Source: Massilia sp.
GTDB taxonomy: Bacteria > Pseudomonadota > Gammaproteobacteria > Burkholderiales > Burkholderiaceae_D
Assembly (NCBI GenBank): GCA_025359245.1
Contig: JANYGW010000135.1
Coordinates: 52,348-116,347 of the forward strand
Length of the DNA stretch: 64,000 nt
Direction: 5' to 3'
In this document: one piece after another, positions 22,841 to 33,876 of the stretch
Position numbering within the stretch: the stretch's first letter is position 1
Layout: each line of letters starts with the position of its first letter
Made by a program: the position numbers and the translations under genes
The notes under the pieces: generated by a model
What the model was told of the DNA's origin: nothing
Seen by the model: the letters and a program-made list of their open reading frames with translations, nothing else
Databases searched by the model: none

Positions 22841-23869
22841 ATGCCGTTACAACCAAAGTACCTTGTCCTGCCGCTTGCATTGGCCGCCAGCATGGCCGGC
22901 GCTGCGCCGGCACCGGCACCGGTACCTGCCTACCAGGTGGTCGCGCGACAAGTACTCAAGGGTCCCGTGCGCTGGGATTACCTCAGCGTCGACAGCGCCG
23001 GCCAGCGCGTCTACCTCACGCGCGGCGACCAGGTCGATGTCTTCGATGTCACTGCCAAGTCCGTGATCGGCAGCGTCGTCAATACGCCGGGCGTGCATGG
23101 TGTCGCGCTTGCGGCTGAGCGGGACCGCGGATACACCAGCAACGGCGGCAACGAAACGGTCACCGTTTTTGCGCTGTCGACGCTCAAGGAAGTGACGACG
23201 GTCAAGGTCGGCCACAAGCCAGATGGCATCATTTATGACCCGAAAACAGCACGCATTTTCGTCGCCAATGGCAAGGACAACAGCATCAGCGTGATCGATG
23301 CGTCCAGCAATAAAGTGATCAAGACGATCGCGCTGGCTGGCAAGCCGGAAACTGCCGTGCTCGATGGCAAAGGTCATTTGTATATCGCGCTGGAAGACAA
23401 GAACGCGATCGCCGTGATCGATACCAATTCCTCGGCAGTGCTGCATCAATATGACGTCTCGGCCGGCTGTGACGAACCGGCCGGCCTGGCGATCGACCCG
23501 GCGGCCATGCACCTGTTTGCCGGCTGCCACAACGGCGTGATGGCCATCCTTGACGCTGTGACGGGCAAGATGCTGGCACTGCCAGCGATCGGCAAGGGCA
23601 ACGATGCAAGCGCTTTCGACCCCGAGCGCAAGCTCGCGTTCGCCTCGAACGGCGATGGCACGCTGACCGTCATCGACGGCGCAGCTCCGTACCATGTCGT
23701 GCAGACGGTGGCGACGATGGCGCGGGCGCGCACGATGGCGCTCGATCCGGTGTCGCATAGCGTCTATCTGGTGTCCGCCGAGGCCGCGTCCGACACACCG
23801 CCGCCGGCCAATGCTAGGCCGTCGTTGAAGCCTGACACCTTCACATTATTGACGGTTGCACCGCGCTGA
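22841..23869 (+). CDS. YncE-like exported beta-propeller protein
   Basis: This 342-residue periplasmic protein has a signal peptide (cleavage near SMAGAAP, about residue 21) and a seven-bladed-propeller repeat pattern. Repeated units of the type RIFVANGKDNSISVID and HLYIALEDKNAIAVID are visible. These are the YncE/cytochrome-d1-like blades, but no haem motif (CxxCH) is present. Such proteins bind partners or DNA in other species; no activity can be assigned here. AGGAG before 22841 decides the start, and the longer upstream frame is unlikely to be translated. It is divergent from the redox operon. Confidence 0.85.
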   Translation: MPLQPKYLVLPLALAASMAGAAPAPAPVPAYQVVARQVLKGPVRWDYLSVDSAGQRVYLTRGDQVDVFDVTAKSVIGSVVNTPGVHGVALAAERDRGYTSNGGNETVTVFALSTLKEVTTVKVGHKPDGIIYDPKTARIFVANGKDNSISVIDASSNKVIKTIALAGKPETAVLDGKGHLYIALEDKNAIAVIDTNSSAVLHQYDVSAGCDEPAGLAIDPAAMHLFAGCHNGVMAILDAVTGKMLALPAIGKGNDASAFDPERKLAFASNGDGTLTVIDGAAPYHVVQTVATMARARTMALDPVSHSVYLVSAEAASDTPPPANARPSLKPDTFTLLTVAPR

Positions 23870-23902
23870 ACTGGCCACTGGCGCGCCAGGTCGGCAGGCG
23901 CT

Positions 23903-24658
23903 TTATTTGTGCATTTGCACGCTCCACGTCAGCCCGAAGCGCAGCTCGGTGAGCGATTCGCCGCCGCTGCGCGCCTTGCGGACGGCCGCGTCGAACGCGA
24001 GGTCTTCGTCATGCTTCCAGACCATGCCGAGCAACAGCGAACGCGTGCTGATGCCGCCCCGATCGTGTTCGGACAGCACCTCCATGACGGGCCTGGCCGG
24101 GCCGCTGGTTTCGCCTTCGGCAATCACGCCGATCGAGGTGCGGCTGGTGTGTTCCAGCGTCCGGCTCAGCCCCGCGTTGAAATGGACCACTGCCGCATCG
24201 AATTTTTGCGACGCGATGCCGGCGCAGGTTTCGCCGCGTCCTGTTTCGCCATGGTATTCCGGCAGCAGGACGCCGCACTCCGCCGCGATGCTCAGCCCGG
24301 TCCCGTCCTGCAGGCTGCCATCCCGAAAAAGGTGCTTCACCGAGATGGCGGTATCGCCAAAACGGGTCCGGTGGCCGTCGACTTGCCCGCCTTGCTGCCG
24401 AATGAACTTCCCCTCCAGCACCAGTTCAGTGTCGCCGGCGAAACCGAAATTGGCGACGACGAAGGGACCGAGCAGTGTCCGCGCTTCGCCGGTGCGAATA
24501 AATCCGGTGGGTGAAAACTCCAGTTCGAACACGCCCGCTTCGGCGACGCTGCCGTCGGTTCCTTCGAACGGGCGCAGCGCATAGGCGGCCGGGGCGAAGA
24601 ACAGGCCGGACAGGATGCACAATGACATCCCTCCTCGCAGGAAGGAATTTTTGACCAT
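23903..24658 (-). CDS. Exported hypothetical protein, probable outer-membrane barrel
   Basis: This 251-residue protein has a signal peptide (cleavage near PAAYALR, about residue 27). The mature sequence shows alternating strands (VFELEFSPTGFI, GDTELVLEGKFI, AAVVHFNAGL) as in outer-membrane transporter-like proteins of the phenol-degradation meta-pathway type. The C-terminus (LRFGLTWSVQMHK) lacks a terminal aromatic. It converges on the YncE-like gene with a 33-base gap. I cannot name a substrate. Confidence 0.6.
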   Translation of the reverse strand: MVKNSFLRGGMSLCILSGLFFAPAAYALRPFEGTDGSVAEAGVFELEFSPTGFIRTGEARTLLGPFVVANFGFAGDTELVLEGKFIRQQGGQVDGHRTRFGDTAISVKHLFRDGSLQDGTGLSIAAECGVLLPEYHGETGRGETCAGIASQKFDAAVVHFNAGLSRTLEHTSRTSIGVIAEGETSGPARPVMEVLSEHDRGGISTRSLLLGMVWKHDEDLAFDAAVRKARSGGESLTELRFGLTWSVQMHK

Positions 24659-24930
24659 CGAATTTCTCTTTTAAAGGTAAGGAAGGAATGGCAGCGAGCC
24701 GCCATGCGGGCGCGGGGCCGACACGCTGGCATCATATCGACGATCTTGCCAAGCGCCAAGGAGAATGTAGCAACACAAAATACTTGGACAGAACTTGAAT
24801 CGATGCCCTTGCAAGTATCCATGATGAATTTCATTGAGGGACATGCTGTGCCGAACAGCTGATCGGCGACGATGCAGGTCCGCTGAGCGTGAAGCCACTG
24901 CTGAACCGATTTTCGTGTCACTATCTGGCC

Positions 24931-25572
24931 ATGGAAAAACGGACTGTCATTGTTGCAGGGGCCAGCGGCCTGGTGGGAAGAGCGATCCTGCAAGGTCTGT
25001 TGGACGATCCCGATGTGGCCACGGTGCATAGCCTCGGACGCCGGCCGGCTGCGTTCCAGCATCCCAAGCTCACCAGCCATGTAGTCGACTTCACCAGACT
25101 GCCAGCGCTGCCCCGCGCCGACGAGGTGTATCTTGCCTTGGGGACCACGATCAAGGTCGCCGGCTCGCAGGCGGCGTTTCGCGCAGTTGACTACGATGCC
25201 AACCTGGCGGTAGCGACGGCGGCCTTGGCCGCCGGTGTCAAGCGCACGGGTCTGGTCAGCGCCATGGGCGCCGATCCCCATTCCAAGGTCTTTTACAATC
25301 GTGTGAAGGGGGAACTGGAAAGTGCCTTGGGCCAGATGCCGTTCGAGGCGCTGGTCATCGCGCGGCCTTCCCTGCTCATTGGCGACCGTGTGGAACTGGG
25401 ACAGGCCGCACGGCCTGGAGAGCAGTTGGGAAACGTGCTCAACCGGACCTTGGGTTTTCTCATACCGCACAACTACAAGCCCATCAGGGCGTCGGCAGTG
25501 GCCACTGCCTTGCTGTCAACGCTACCGTGCGCCACTGGCCGAACGGTGCTGCTCTCTGGCGCGATGCAGTGA
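24931..25572 (+). CDS. NAD(P)-binding atypical short-chain dehydrogenase-like protein
   Basis: This protein of about 213 residues has an N-terminal Rossmann motif (VIVAGASGLVGRAIL, Gly-rich loop at 10-16) and the overall pattern of the HTATIP2/nucleoside-diphosphate-sugar-epimerase-like group (DEVYLALGTTIKVAGS, VSAMGADPHSKVFYNRVKGELE with a YNRxK catalytic pair). The reaction is unknown. The start could also be the GTG at 24889; neither has a clear ribosome site. It converges on the AI-2E transporter gene. Confidence 0.78.
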   Translation: MEKRTVIVAGASGLVGRAILQGLLDDPDVATVHSLGRRPAAFQHPKLTSHVVDFTRLPALPRADEVYLALGTTIKVAGSQAAFRAVDYDANLAVATAALAAGVKRTGLVSAMGADPHSKVFYNRVKGELESALGQMPFEALVIARPSLLIGDRVELGQAARPGEQLGNVLNRTLGFLIPHNYKPIRASAVATALLSTLPCATGRTVLLSGAMQ

Positions 25573-25610
25573 CTTGGATCCAGGCGCCCAACACGGGCGA
25601 TTGGGCCGTG

Positions 25611-26693
25611 TCAGGCGTCATCCGCCTGTCGCGCGGGCTTTTGCGTGCCAATGTCGTTTGGCGCTTCATTCCATAAGGTCACGAACAGCGTCATGGCCAC
25701 GGGGCCGACGAAAAGGCCGACCAGACCCATCGTTTCGACGCCGCCGAGTATGCCGATCAGCACTGCGGCAAACGGTAGCTGGGTTGCCGTGCCAATCATT
25801 TTCGGCCGCACAAAATGGTCCGCCACAAACAAGACAGCGCCGCCCCACACGGCAATCCCGGCGGCCGCCCCAGCATGTCCTTGAGTCATCAACAAACCGG
25901 CGACCGCGAGGAATACCAGCGGCGCTCCGAGCGGGATCATGCCGAGGATGCCGGTCGCGGCAGCCCACAACGCGGCCGATGGCAAGCCAACCACTTCATA
26001 GCCGATCCCCAACAGCACGCCCTCGGCCAAGCCAACGAGCACCAGGCCATTGACCGTGGCGCGGATCGCTGCCGGCACCTTAGCCGTGTAGCGCTCCCAG
26101 CGCGCCAGTCCAAGTACGCGCTGGCCGACGGTGGCAATCTGCCCCATCAAGGCCTGTCCGTCCTTGTAGAAGAAGAACAGGAAAAGAAAGGCAAAGCCGA
26201 TGTCGATAGTGCGGTGCATCAGTTGCACCCCGAAGCTTCGCAACAGGTCCTTGGCCGTGTGCAGGGCCCCGCCCGCCCCTTGCTGGAACAGGTGCGAAAG
26301 GCCATGCGGCTGCGTGAGCGTGGTGAGCCACCAGTCGCGTATGGCACCGCCAGCGAAAGGCATGCGCTGCAGCCACTCGGGTGGCGCCAGACCGTCGGTA
26401 TTGGCCCGGGCGAGCAGTTCAGCCAACGCCGGCGCTTGCTGCATCGCCTGCCCGACGAATAAGCCAAGCGGAATGAAAAACAGCAGCGCCACCAGGGCGA
26501 CGCTGGCCACCGCGCCCAGCAAGGGACGCTGTCCACACAGTTTCACGATGCGCAGGTAGAGCGGCCAGGTGGCAATACAGAGAATCGCGCCCCACGCCAG
26601 CGGCAGAAAGAAGCGCTGCGCGACGAACGCCGCAGCGCCCACGATCGCAATGGGAAACATGGCAGCCGCAAGGCCGTTTTGCCGATCCTGCAT
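25611..26693 (-). CDS. AI-2E family transporter (PerM-like)
   Basis: This 360-residue inner-membrane protein has about eight hydrophobic segments and the family's typical layout: an N-terminal pair of helices (LAAAMFPIAIVGAAAFVAQRF), a periplasmic insert and a C-terminal helix cluster with GLVGLFVGPVAMTLFVTL. Members include TqsA (autoinducer-2 export) and several solute or Na+/H+ exporters, so the substrate stays open. AAGGAG seven bases before the ATG at 26693 decides this start over the in-frame ATG at 26714. It is downstream of guaA on the same strand but separated from it by a terminator. Confidence 0.88.
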   Translation of the reverse strand: MQDRQNGLAAAMFPIAIVGAAAFVAQRFFLPLAWGAILCIATWPLYLRIVKLCGQRPLLGAVASVALVALLFFIPLGLFVGQAMQQAPALAELLARANTDGLAPPEWLQRMPFAGGAIRDWWLTTLTQPHGLSHLFQQGAGGALHTAKDLLRSFGVQLMHRTIDIGFAFLFLFFFYKDGQALMGQIATVGQRVLGLARWERYTAKVPAAIRATVNGLVLVGLAEGVLLGIGYEVVGLPSAALWAAATGILGMIPLGAPLVFLAVAGLLMTQGHAGAAAGIAVWGGAVLFVADHFVRPKMIGTATQLPFAAVLIGILGGVETMGLVGLFVGPVAMTLFVTLWNEAPNDIGTQKPARQADDA

Positions 26694-26770
26694 CGAGTAC
26701 TCCTTCGTTTTCATAGCCGTATTTCGCGATCGCGAGCATGGCTTGGACTGAATCGTCACCGAGCGCGCTG

Positions 26771-26799
26771 AAAAAAAGCCCTGTCGCAAAACAGGGCTT
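26771..26799 (-). terminator. Rho-independent terminator after guaA
   Basis: The minus-strand transcript forms AAGCCCTG / CAGGGCTT (8 base pairs, arms at 26799-26792 and 26783-26776, 8-base loop) followed directly by a run of seven U. It lies 45 bases past the guaA stop. Confidence 0.85.
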
Positions 26800-26843
26800 C
26801 ATTCAACACGCTGATGGCCAGTGCAGATACTACAGCAGGAACT

Positions 26844-28454
26844 TCATTCCCACTCAATCGTCGCTGGCGGCTTGCCCGAGATGTCATACACGACCCGGTT
26901 AATCCCGCGCACTTCATTGATGATGCGGTTCGACACTTTGCCCAGCAGGCTGTGCGGCAAATGCGCCCATTGCGCCGTCATGAAGTCCAGCGTCTGCACC
27001 GCGCGCAGCGCCACCACGTATTCGTAGGTGCGGCCATCGCCCATCACGCCCACCGATTTGACCGGCAGGAACACGGCAAACGCCTGGCTGGTCGCTTCGT
27101 ACCAGTTGGTCGGGGCGGCGCCGGCATCGATGCTTTCCAGCGCAGGCAGTTCGCACGGCGTGTTGCGCAGTTCTTCGATGAAGATCGCATCGGCACGGCG
27201 CAGCAAATCGGCGAAATCCTTCTTCACTTCGCCCAGGATGCGCACGCCCAGGCCAGGGCCCGGGAATGGATGGCGGTACACCATGTCGTGCGGCAGGCCC
27301 AGCGCGACGCCGAGCTTGCGCACTTCATCCTTGAACAGTTCGCGCAATGGCTCGAGCAGTTTCAGGTTCAGCGTTTCCGGCAGGCCGCCCACATTGTGGT
27401 GGCTCTTGATGGTCTGGCCCTTCTTGCCCTTGCCCGCGCTTTCGATCACGTCCGGATAGATGGTGCCCTGCGCCAGCCATTTGGCATTGCTCAATTTGCC
27501 CGCTTCGACCTGGAACACTTCGACAAATTCGCGTCCGATGATCTTGCGCTTCGCTTCCGGATCAGCCACGCCGGCCAGATGGCCCAGGAACTGGTCTTCG
27601 GCGTCGACGCGGATCACCTTGACGCCCAGGTTCTTGGCGAACATGTCCATCACCATCTTGCCCTCGTCCAGGCGCAGCAGGCCGTGGTCGACGAACACGC
27701 AGGTCAGCTGGTCGCCGATGGCGCGGTGGATCAGCGCTGCCGCAACGCTCGAATCGACGCCGCCCGACAGGCCCAGGATCACGTCGTCGGTGCCGACCTG
27801 GTCGCGGATCTTTTGCACCGCTTCGCTGATGTAATCGGGCATGTTCCAGTCCGACTTGCAGCCGCAGATCTCGTGCACGAAACGGCCCAGGATCGCCTTG
27901 CCCTGCACGGTGTGCGTCACTTCCGGGTGGAACTGCACCGCGTAAAAGCGGCGCTCCTCGTCGGCCATCGCCGCCACCGGACAGCTCGGCGTATCGCCCA
28001 TCAGCTTGAAGCCGGACGGCATGTCGAGTACCTTGTCGCCGTGGCTCATCCACACTTTCAGCATGCCGTGGCCTTCGTCGGTAACGAAGTCGTTGATGCC
28101 CTTGAGCAGCGCCGTGTGGCTGCGCGCGCGCACTTCGGCGTAACCGAATTCGCGCACCAGGCCGCTCTCGACCTTGCCGCCCAGCTGGGCCGCCATGGTC
28201 TGCATGCCGTAGCAGATGCCCAGCACCGGTACGCCCAGTTCGAACACCGCCTGCGGCGCGCGGGGGGCGTCGCCTTCGAGCGTGGAATTGTGGCTGCCCG
28301 ACAGGATTACGCCGGCCGCGCCGTAGTTGCGGACGAACTCGTCGCTGACGTCGTACGGAAAGACTTCCGAAAACACGCCGGCATCGCGCACGCGGCGCGC
28401 GATCAGCTGGGTAACCTGGGAACCGAAATCGAGGATGAGGATTTTAGAGTGCAT
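26844..28454 (-). CDS. guaA: GMP synthase (glutamine-hydrolysing)
   Basis: This 536-residue cytoplasmic enzyme aminates XMP to GMP with glutamine and ATP, the last step of guanine nucleotide synthesis. The N-terminal class I glutaminase has nucleophile C81 (GICYGMQ) and the catalytic pair H176/E178 (QFHPEVTH). The ATP-pyrophosphatase domain carries the P-loop GLSGGVDSS. The C-terminal dimerisation domain ends in PPATIEWE, the standard GuaA end. The length is normal. It follows guaB with 79 bases between them. Confidence 0.98.
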   Translation of the reverse strand: MHSKILILDFGSQVTQLIARRVRDAGVFSEVFPYDVSDEFVRNYGAAGVILSGSHNSTLEGDAPRAPQAVFELGVPVLGICYGMQTMAAQLGGKVESGLVREFGYAEVRARSHTALLKGINDFVTDEGHGMLKVWMSHGDKVLDMPSGFKLMGDTPSCPVAAMADEERRFYAVQFHPEVTHTVQGKAILGRFVHEICGCKSDWNMPDYISEAVQKIRDQVGTDDVILGLSGGVDSSVAAALIHRAIGDQLTCVFVDHGLLRLDEGKMVMDMFAKNLGVKVIRVDAEDQFLGHLAGVADPEAKRKIIGREFVEVFQVEAGKLSNAKWLAQGTIYPDVIESAGKGKKGQTIKSHHNVGGLPETLNLKLLEPLRELFKDEVRKLGVALGLPHDMVYRHPFPGPGLGVRILGEVKKDFADLLRRADAIFIEELRNTPCELPALESIDAGAAPTNWYEATSQAFAVFLPVKSVGVMGDGRTYEYVVALRAVQTLDFMTAQWAHLPHSLLGKVSNRIINEVRGINRVVYDISGKPPATIEWE

Positions 28455-28500
28455 GGAGGGCGCTAAAGAGAAGTAGAGAAATCTGGCGTCTGATAAGCAA

Positions 28501-28521
28501 CGCGGCGAACTGGTCGCCGCG
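28501..28521 (-). promoter_or_regulatory. Hairpin in the guaB-guaA gap
   Basis: A perfect 8-base-pair stem (CGCGGCGA / TCGCCGCG) with a 5-base loop lies 13 bases past the guaB stop and 46 bases before guaA. No U-run follows, so it is more likely an RNA-stability element or a weak attenuator than a full terminator. Confidence 0.4.
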
Positions 28522-28533
28522 CTGTATCCTGGT

Positions 28534-30006
<1,473 letters not shown>

Positions 30007-30024
30007 CTATTGGCGCAAAAGTGA

Positions 30025-30054
30025 ATTATACAGAAGTTCTTGCCTGCCGTCTCG
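30025..30054 (-). promoter_or_regulatory. Candidate guaB promoter
   Basis: A perfect TATAAT (30030-30025 on the minus strand) lies 27 bases before the guaB ATG. The -35 region is weak (CGAGAC-like at about 18 bases distance), as is common for regulated promoters. Confidence 0.45.
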
Positions 30055-30152
30055 AAAGAGCCTCAAAACCACCCGCCCGGCAGCCGCTGCAGTTGACCGC
30101 AGCCTGTATTCACGGTTAAATCAGGAACTAGATAACGTATGGAAAGATTTTG

Positions 30153-30635
30153 ATGAACAAGCGCACTCCGATGCAAACACTTCCATTGATCGCCGGCGCA
30201 GCGCTGCTGCTGCTCGCCGGCGCCGCCCATGCCCAATATGTGTGGATCGACGCAAACGGCCACAAACAGATTTCGGACCAGGCGCCGCCACCGTCCGTGC
30301 CGGCCAGTAAGATCCTGAAATCGCGGGCCATCGTCGCCCCAAGCGCGTCCACGCCCGAGGACAAGCCTGCTGCCACCGGCAAATCGGTCGCCGAGATCGA
30401 CGCCGACTTCCGCAAGCGCATGGCGGCAAAAAATGAAGCCGAAACCAAGGCCGCGGCCGCCGCCGCCGAACAGGCCCAAAAGAAGGCCCGGTGCGACAAA
30501 GTCCGGACCAACAATGCCCAACTGGCGACGGGCCAGCGACTGCGCTATGCGACGGGCGACCGCGCCGTGATGGACGACAAGGCGCGTGCCAAGGAACAAG
30601 CGGTCAACAACGAGGCCCTGGCCGACTGCAACTGA
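30153..30635 (+). CDS. Exported DUF4124 protein
   Basis: This 160-residue protein has a Sec signal peptide (cleavage after GAAHA, about residue 27) and begins its mature part with the DUF4124 hallmark QYVWIDANGHKQISDQAPP. The rest is a charged, Ala/Lys-rich, probably helical tail with two cysteines. DUF4124 proteins are small periplasmic proteins of unknown function. The gene is divergent from guaB, an arrangement I associate with betaproteobacteria. A GGAAAG ribosome site precedes the ATG. Confidence 0.88.
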   Translation: MNKRTPMQTLPLIAGAALLLLAGAAHAQYVWIDANGHKQISDQAPPPSVPASKILKSRAIVAPSASTPEDKPAATGKSVAEIDADFRKRMAAKNEAETKAAAAAAEQAQKKARCDKVRTNNAQLATGQRLRYATGDRAVMDDKARAKEQAVNNEALADCN

Positions 30636-30647
30636 GCGCGCGGGGCG

Positions 30648-30935
30648 TCAACCAGCTTTTTTCTCGGCGCGCCTGCGCCGCGAATCTTTCGGATCGGCCA
30701 CCAGCGGCCGGTAGATCTCGATCCGGTCATGCTCGCGCAGCACCGTATCGAGCGCACGCTTCTTCCCGAACAGCCCGACCGGCTGCAATGCCAGGTCGAT
30801 TTCCGGGACCTCGGCCAGCACGCCGCTCAGCGCGATCGCCTGGGCGATCGTGGCGCCCTCTTCCACCACCAGGTCGCGCAGGAAGACCTGGGCGCCGGTT
30901 GCATAGCAGACCTGGACAGGCAATTGCTTAGCCAT
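30648..30935 (-). CDS. rnfH: RnfH-family ubiquitin-like protein
   Basis: This 95-residue protein has a beta-grasp (ubiquitin-like) fold of the RnfH family. LPVQVCYATGAQVFLRD at the start, VGLFGKKRALDTVLREHDRIEIYRPL in the middle and a basic DPKDSRRRRAEKKAG tail are typical. Its function is not established; it is almost always encoded next to ratA and smpB, as here. The start at 30935 overlaps the end of ratA by 8 bases, so they form one transcription unit. Confidence 0.92.
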   Translation of the reverse strand: MAKQLPVQVCYATGAQVFLRDLVVEEGATIAQAIALSGVLAEVPEIDLALQPVGLFGKKRALDTVLREHDRIEIYRPLVADPKDSRRRRAEKKAG

Positions 30936-31359
30936 ACACGGTCTCGGCCCGCTTGCAGAAGGAATCGACCATGCTGTTGGCGATGACGCCGAACACCGGG
31001 CCAATCAGCTGCTCGAGAATAATGTTGGAAAATTCATAGTGCAGCTCGAAGTCGACCTTGCAGGCATCTTCCCTCAGCGCCTTGATGGTCCAGGTACCGT
31101 CCATCGACTTGAACGGGCCGTCGACCAGCGTCATCTTGATCTGGGTCGGCCGTGTATTGTAGTTACGGGTCGTGAAGCTTTGATTGACGCCATGAAAATG
31201 AATCGCCAGGCAGGCCAGCACGCTGTCGGCATCGCCCTCAAGCACTTTCGCCCCGCCGCACCACGGCAGGAATTTCGGATAATCTTCCACTTTGGCGACC
31301 AGATCGAACATCTGTTCGGCGCTATAGCCAAGAAATACTGTTTTGTGCACTACTGCCAT
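30928..31359 (-). CDS. ratA: RatA/START-domain protein (ribosome association factor type)
   Basis: This 143-residue protein has a polyketide cyclase/START-like domain. The first line of the family, VHKTVFLGYSAEQMFDLV, is followed by EDYPKFLPWCGG, and ISxHFxG-type strands are visible. In E. coli RatA (PasT) binds the 50S subunit and blocks 70S formation under some conditions, while other work links the family to coenzyme Q (COQ10-like). It is divergent from smpB with 63 bases between them and overlaps rnfH, the canonical neighbourhood. Confidence 0.93.
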   Translation of the reverse strand: MAVVHKTVFLGYSAEQMFDLVAKVEDYPKFLPWCGGAKVLEGDADSVLACLAIHFHGVNQSFTTRNYNTRPTQIKMTLVDGPFKSMDGTWTIKALREDACKVDFELHYEFSNIILEQLIGPVFGVIANSMVDSFCKRAETVYG

Positions 31360-31422
31360 TAATCAACCGTTTGCTATGATGTTGGTTATTAGTTTAACTG
31401 AACCCCACATTTTAGCCATTTC

Positions 31423-31872
31423 ATGAGCATTGCTGACAATAAAAAAGCGTTTCACGACTACTTCATCGAAGACCGGTGGGAAGCGGGCATCGTCCTCGAA
31501 GGATGGGAAGTCAAGGCCATCCGCGACGCGCGCGTGCAAATCAAGGAAGCCTACGTGGTCGTGCGCGGCGACGAACTGTTCCTGTTCGGCGCCCACATCA
31601 GCGCGCTGGCGACCGCCTCGTCGTTCACCCACCCGGACGCGGTGCGCACCCGCAAGCTGCTGCTGCACCGCGCCGAGCTGGAAAAGCTGATCGGCAAGGT
31701 CGAGCGCTCCGGCTACACGCTGGTGCCGCTGAACCTGCACTTCAAGGGCGGGCGCATCAAGTGCGAGATCGGCCTGGCCAAGGGCAAGAAGCAGCACGAC
31801 AAGCGCGCCACCGAAAAAGAGCGCGACGGCAAGCGCGAAGTGGCCGCCGCGATGAAGACGCACACGCGCTAA
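31423..31872 (+). CDS. smpB: SsrA-binding protein SmpB
   Basis: This 149-residue protein carries tmRNA to stalled ribosomes for trans-translation. It has the SmpB beta-barrel with [27 protein letters not shown], the GALIxxP-type strand and a basic, mostly helical C-terminal tail ([20 protein letters not shown]) that mimics the codon-anticodon arm in the decoding centre. The length is typical. Its TAA stop overlaps the TAG stop of the convergent exporter gene (CTAA). Confidence 0.97.
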   Translation: MSIADNKKAFHDYFIEDRWEAGIVLEGWEVKAIRDARVQIKEAYVVVRGDELFLFGAHISALATASSFTHPDAVRTRKLLLHRAELEKLIGKVERSGYTLVPLNLHFKGGRIKCEIGLAKGKKQHDKRATEKERDGKREVAAAMKTHTR

Positions 31873-33062
31873 CCCAGGGGCGCAGGGCCTGCCACGCGCA
31901 GGCTCAGGCGCCAGCAGGCGAAACTGGCCGCCAGCCCGGCCAGCACGCCGCAGGCCAGCTTCAGGGCGCTGTCGAACAGCAGCGGCGCCACCAGGCCCGA
32001 CACCATCGCGAACAACATCATCTGGATGAACGACAGCATCGACGCGGCCAGTCCCCGGTTGTCCGGGAACAGCGCCAGTGCGCCGACCTGGATGGCCGGC
32101 ATCGCCACGGCCAGCCCGAAGGTGTACACCGCCAGCGGCAGCACTGCCCACGGGATGGCGGCCACGAACAGGCTGTTGTAGGCCACGCTGATGGCGCCGC
32201 CGGTAATCATGATGGCGAAGCCGAGCCACATCATGTTCGCCGGCGCGATCCGCGCAGCCGCCTTGCCGCCCCACGCCGAGCCGAGCGTCATGCCGCCGAT
32301 CATGGGTATGAACAGCCACGCAAACGCGGTCTCGGGCAGCTTCAGGATCACCAGCACGAAGTTGGCGGCCGAGCCGATATATAGCGACAGGCCGCCGAAT
32401 GCCAGCCCGACCGCCATCGCCAGCAGCAGGAATTGCGGATTGCGCAGCACTTTCAGGTAATTGCGTGCGATCGCCACGCCATGGAAGGCATGGCGCTGTT
32501 CCTTCGGCAGGCTTTCCGGCAGGCCGCGGTAGACCAGCAGCATCATCAACGCGCCGAATCCGGCCAGGAACACGAAAGTCGCACGCCAGCCGAACGTCAC
32601 GTGCAGCCAGCCGCCCAGCACCGGCGCGATCGCGGGCGCCAGGCCGAATACCATCATGATGTGCGACATGATTTTCTGGGCGTGTGCCTGGTCGTGCGCG
32701 TAGCGGTCCTGCACGATGGCCTGGCCGATCACGGAACCCGCACCTGCCGCCAGGCCCTGCAAGGCGCGGCAGGCCAGCAGCACGCCGAAGGTGGGCGCGA
32801 ACACGGCGCCGAGCGAGCCGAGCGTGTAGACCGCCAGCGCGATCAGGATCACCGGCCGGCGCCCGAAGGAATCGGACAGCGTGCCGTAGAACAGCATCAT
32901 GAAGGCGAAGGTAAACAGGAACACGCTCAGCGTCTGCTGGACCGCCAGCGGCCCGACCTGGAATTCGCGTCCGATGGCGGGAATCGATGGAAGGTAGGTG
33001 TCGATCGCCAGCGCGCCTACCATCCCCAGGCAGGCCAGAATTACGGTCAACAGTCTTTGCAT
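31869..33062 (-). CDS. Bcr/CflA-type multidrug efflux MFS transporter
   Basis: This 397-residue inner-membrane drug:H+ antiporter has twelve predicted helices. The first helix ([23 protein letters not shown]) carries the D-T-Y-L-P motif of the Bcr/CflA subfamily. The loop 2-3 motif A is [12 protein letters not shown] and the motif C helix is present around [24 protein letters not shown]. The substrate may be bicyclomycin, chloramphenicol or other compounds. It has no dedicated regulator nearby. Confidence 0.9.
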   Translation of the reverse strand: MQRLLTVILACLGMVGALAIDTYLPSIPAIGREFQVGPLAVQQTLSVFLFTFAFMMLFYGTLSDSFGRRPVILIALAVYTLGSLGAVFAPTFGVLLACRALQGLAAGAGSVIGQAIVQDRYAHDQAHAQKIMSHIMMVFGLAPAIAPVLGGWLHVTFGWRATFVFLAGFGALMMLLVYRGLPESLPKEQRHAFHGVAIARNYLKVLRNPQFLLLAMAVGLAFGGLSLYIGSAANFVLVILKLPETAFAWLFIPMIGGMTLGSAWGGKAAARIAPANMMWLGFAIMITGGAISVAYNSLFVAAIPWAVLPLAVYTFGLAVAMPAIQVGALALFPDNRGLAASMLSFIQMMLFAMVSGLVAPLLFDSALKLACGVLAGLAASFACWRLSLRVAGPAPLG

Positions 33063-33139
33063 TCCAGGCGCCCCGTCAAATACGGCAGCGCGACATGCAG
33101 CAAACCGAAGACCGGTATTTTATCGCTATTTCGACAAGC

Positions 33140-33820
33140 TCACTGGGCGTTGATGCCGAGCGGCTTGCCGAAACGTTCGCCGCGCGGCATCCAGTTGCCT
33201 TCGATATCGGCCGACACCAGCACCCGCACCGCGCGCCCGATCAGCAAGTTGCGCGGCACCAGGCCGATATAGCGCGAGTCGGCACTGTTATCGCGATTGT
33301 CGCCCAACATCAGGTACTGGTCCGGCGGTATCGTCACCGGCGCGAAGTCGCGCCGCGCCGCAACCTGCGGCAGCAGCTGGATGCGCTGGTGGCGGGCGCC
33401 GACCGTTTCGTCGTAGCGGCGTGCCGGCGTGAAGTTGCCCTTGCCGATAGGCTCCATGACCTGTTCGACTTCGGTGTAGGTGGCTGGCTGGCCGTTGATG
33501 ATCAGCTTCTCGTCGCGCATTTCGACGACGTCGCCGGGCAGCGCCATGACGCGCTTGATCAGGCGCGTGCCGTCGGTCGGCGAAGAAAACGTCACGACGT
33601 CGCCGCGCTGCGGCTCGCCCGTGTGCGCCAGCACCACATCGGTCAGTGGTACTTTGACGTTGAAGGCGAGCCGGTTGATGAACACCACGTCGCCTTCGAG
33701 CAGCCCTGGCCGCATCGAGCCGGACGGAATTGGATTCCAGTCCGCGATGGCGGTGCGGAACACGCCGAACAGCACCAGGAATACCAGGAAACCCTTGTTC
33801 AGATGCAGCCAGCTTTTCAT
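33140..33820 (-). CDS. lepB: Signal peptidase I
   Basis: This 226-residue membrane-bound serine protease cleaves Sec signal peptides. A single N-terminal membrane segment (about residues 9-27) is followed by the catalytic Ser S35 in IPSGSM and the catalytic Lys K89 in RLIKRVMALPGD. Box E (GDNRDNSADSRYIGLVP) is present. The two-helix N-terminus and long insertions of a main LepB are absent, and lepA is not next to it, so this may be a second, shorter signal peptidase of the genome. Confidence 0.9.
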   Translation of the reverse strand: MKSWLHLNKGFLVFLVLFGVFRTAIADWNPIPSGSMRPGLLEGDVVFINRLAFNVKVPLTDVVLAHTGEPQRGDVVTFSSPTDGTRLIKRVMALPGDVVEMRDEKLIINGQPATYTEVEQVMEPIGKGNFTPARRYDETVGARHQRIQLLPQVAARRDFAPVTIPPDQYLMLGDNRDNSADSRYIGLVPRNLLIGRAVRVLVSADIEGNWMPRGERFGKPLGINAQ

Positions 33821-33876
33821 TTTTATTCTCCCCAGAAGTGATGACTGATTTATACGCAGTCAAACTTTGGGGACGC

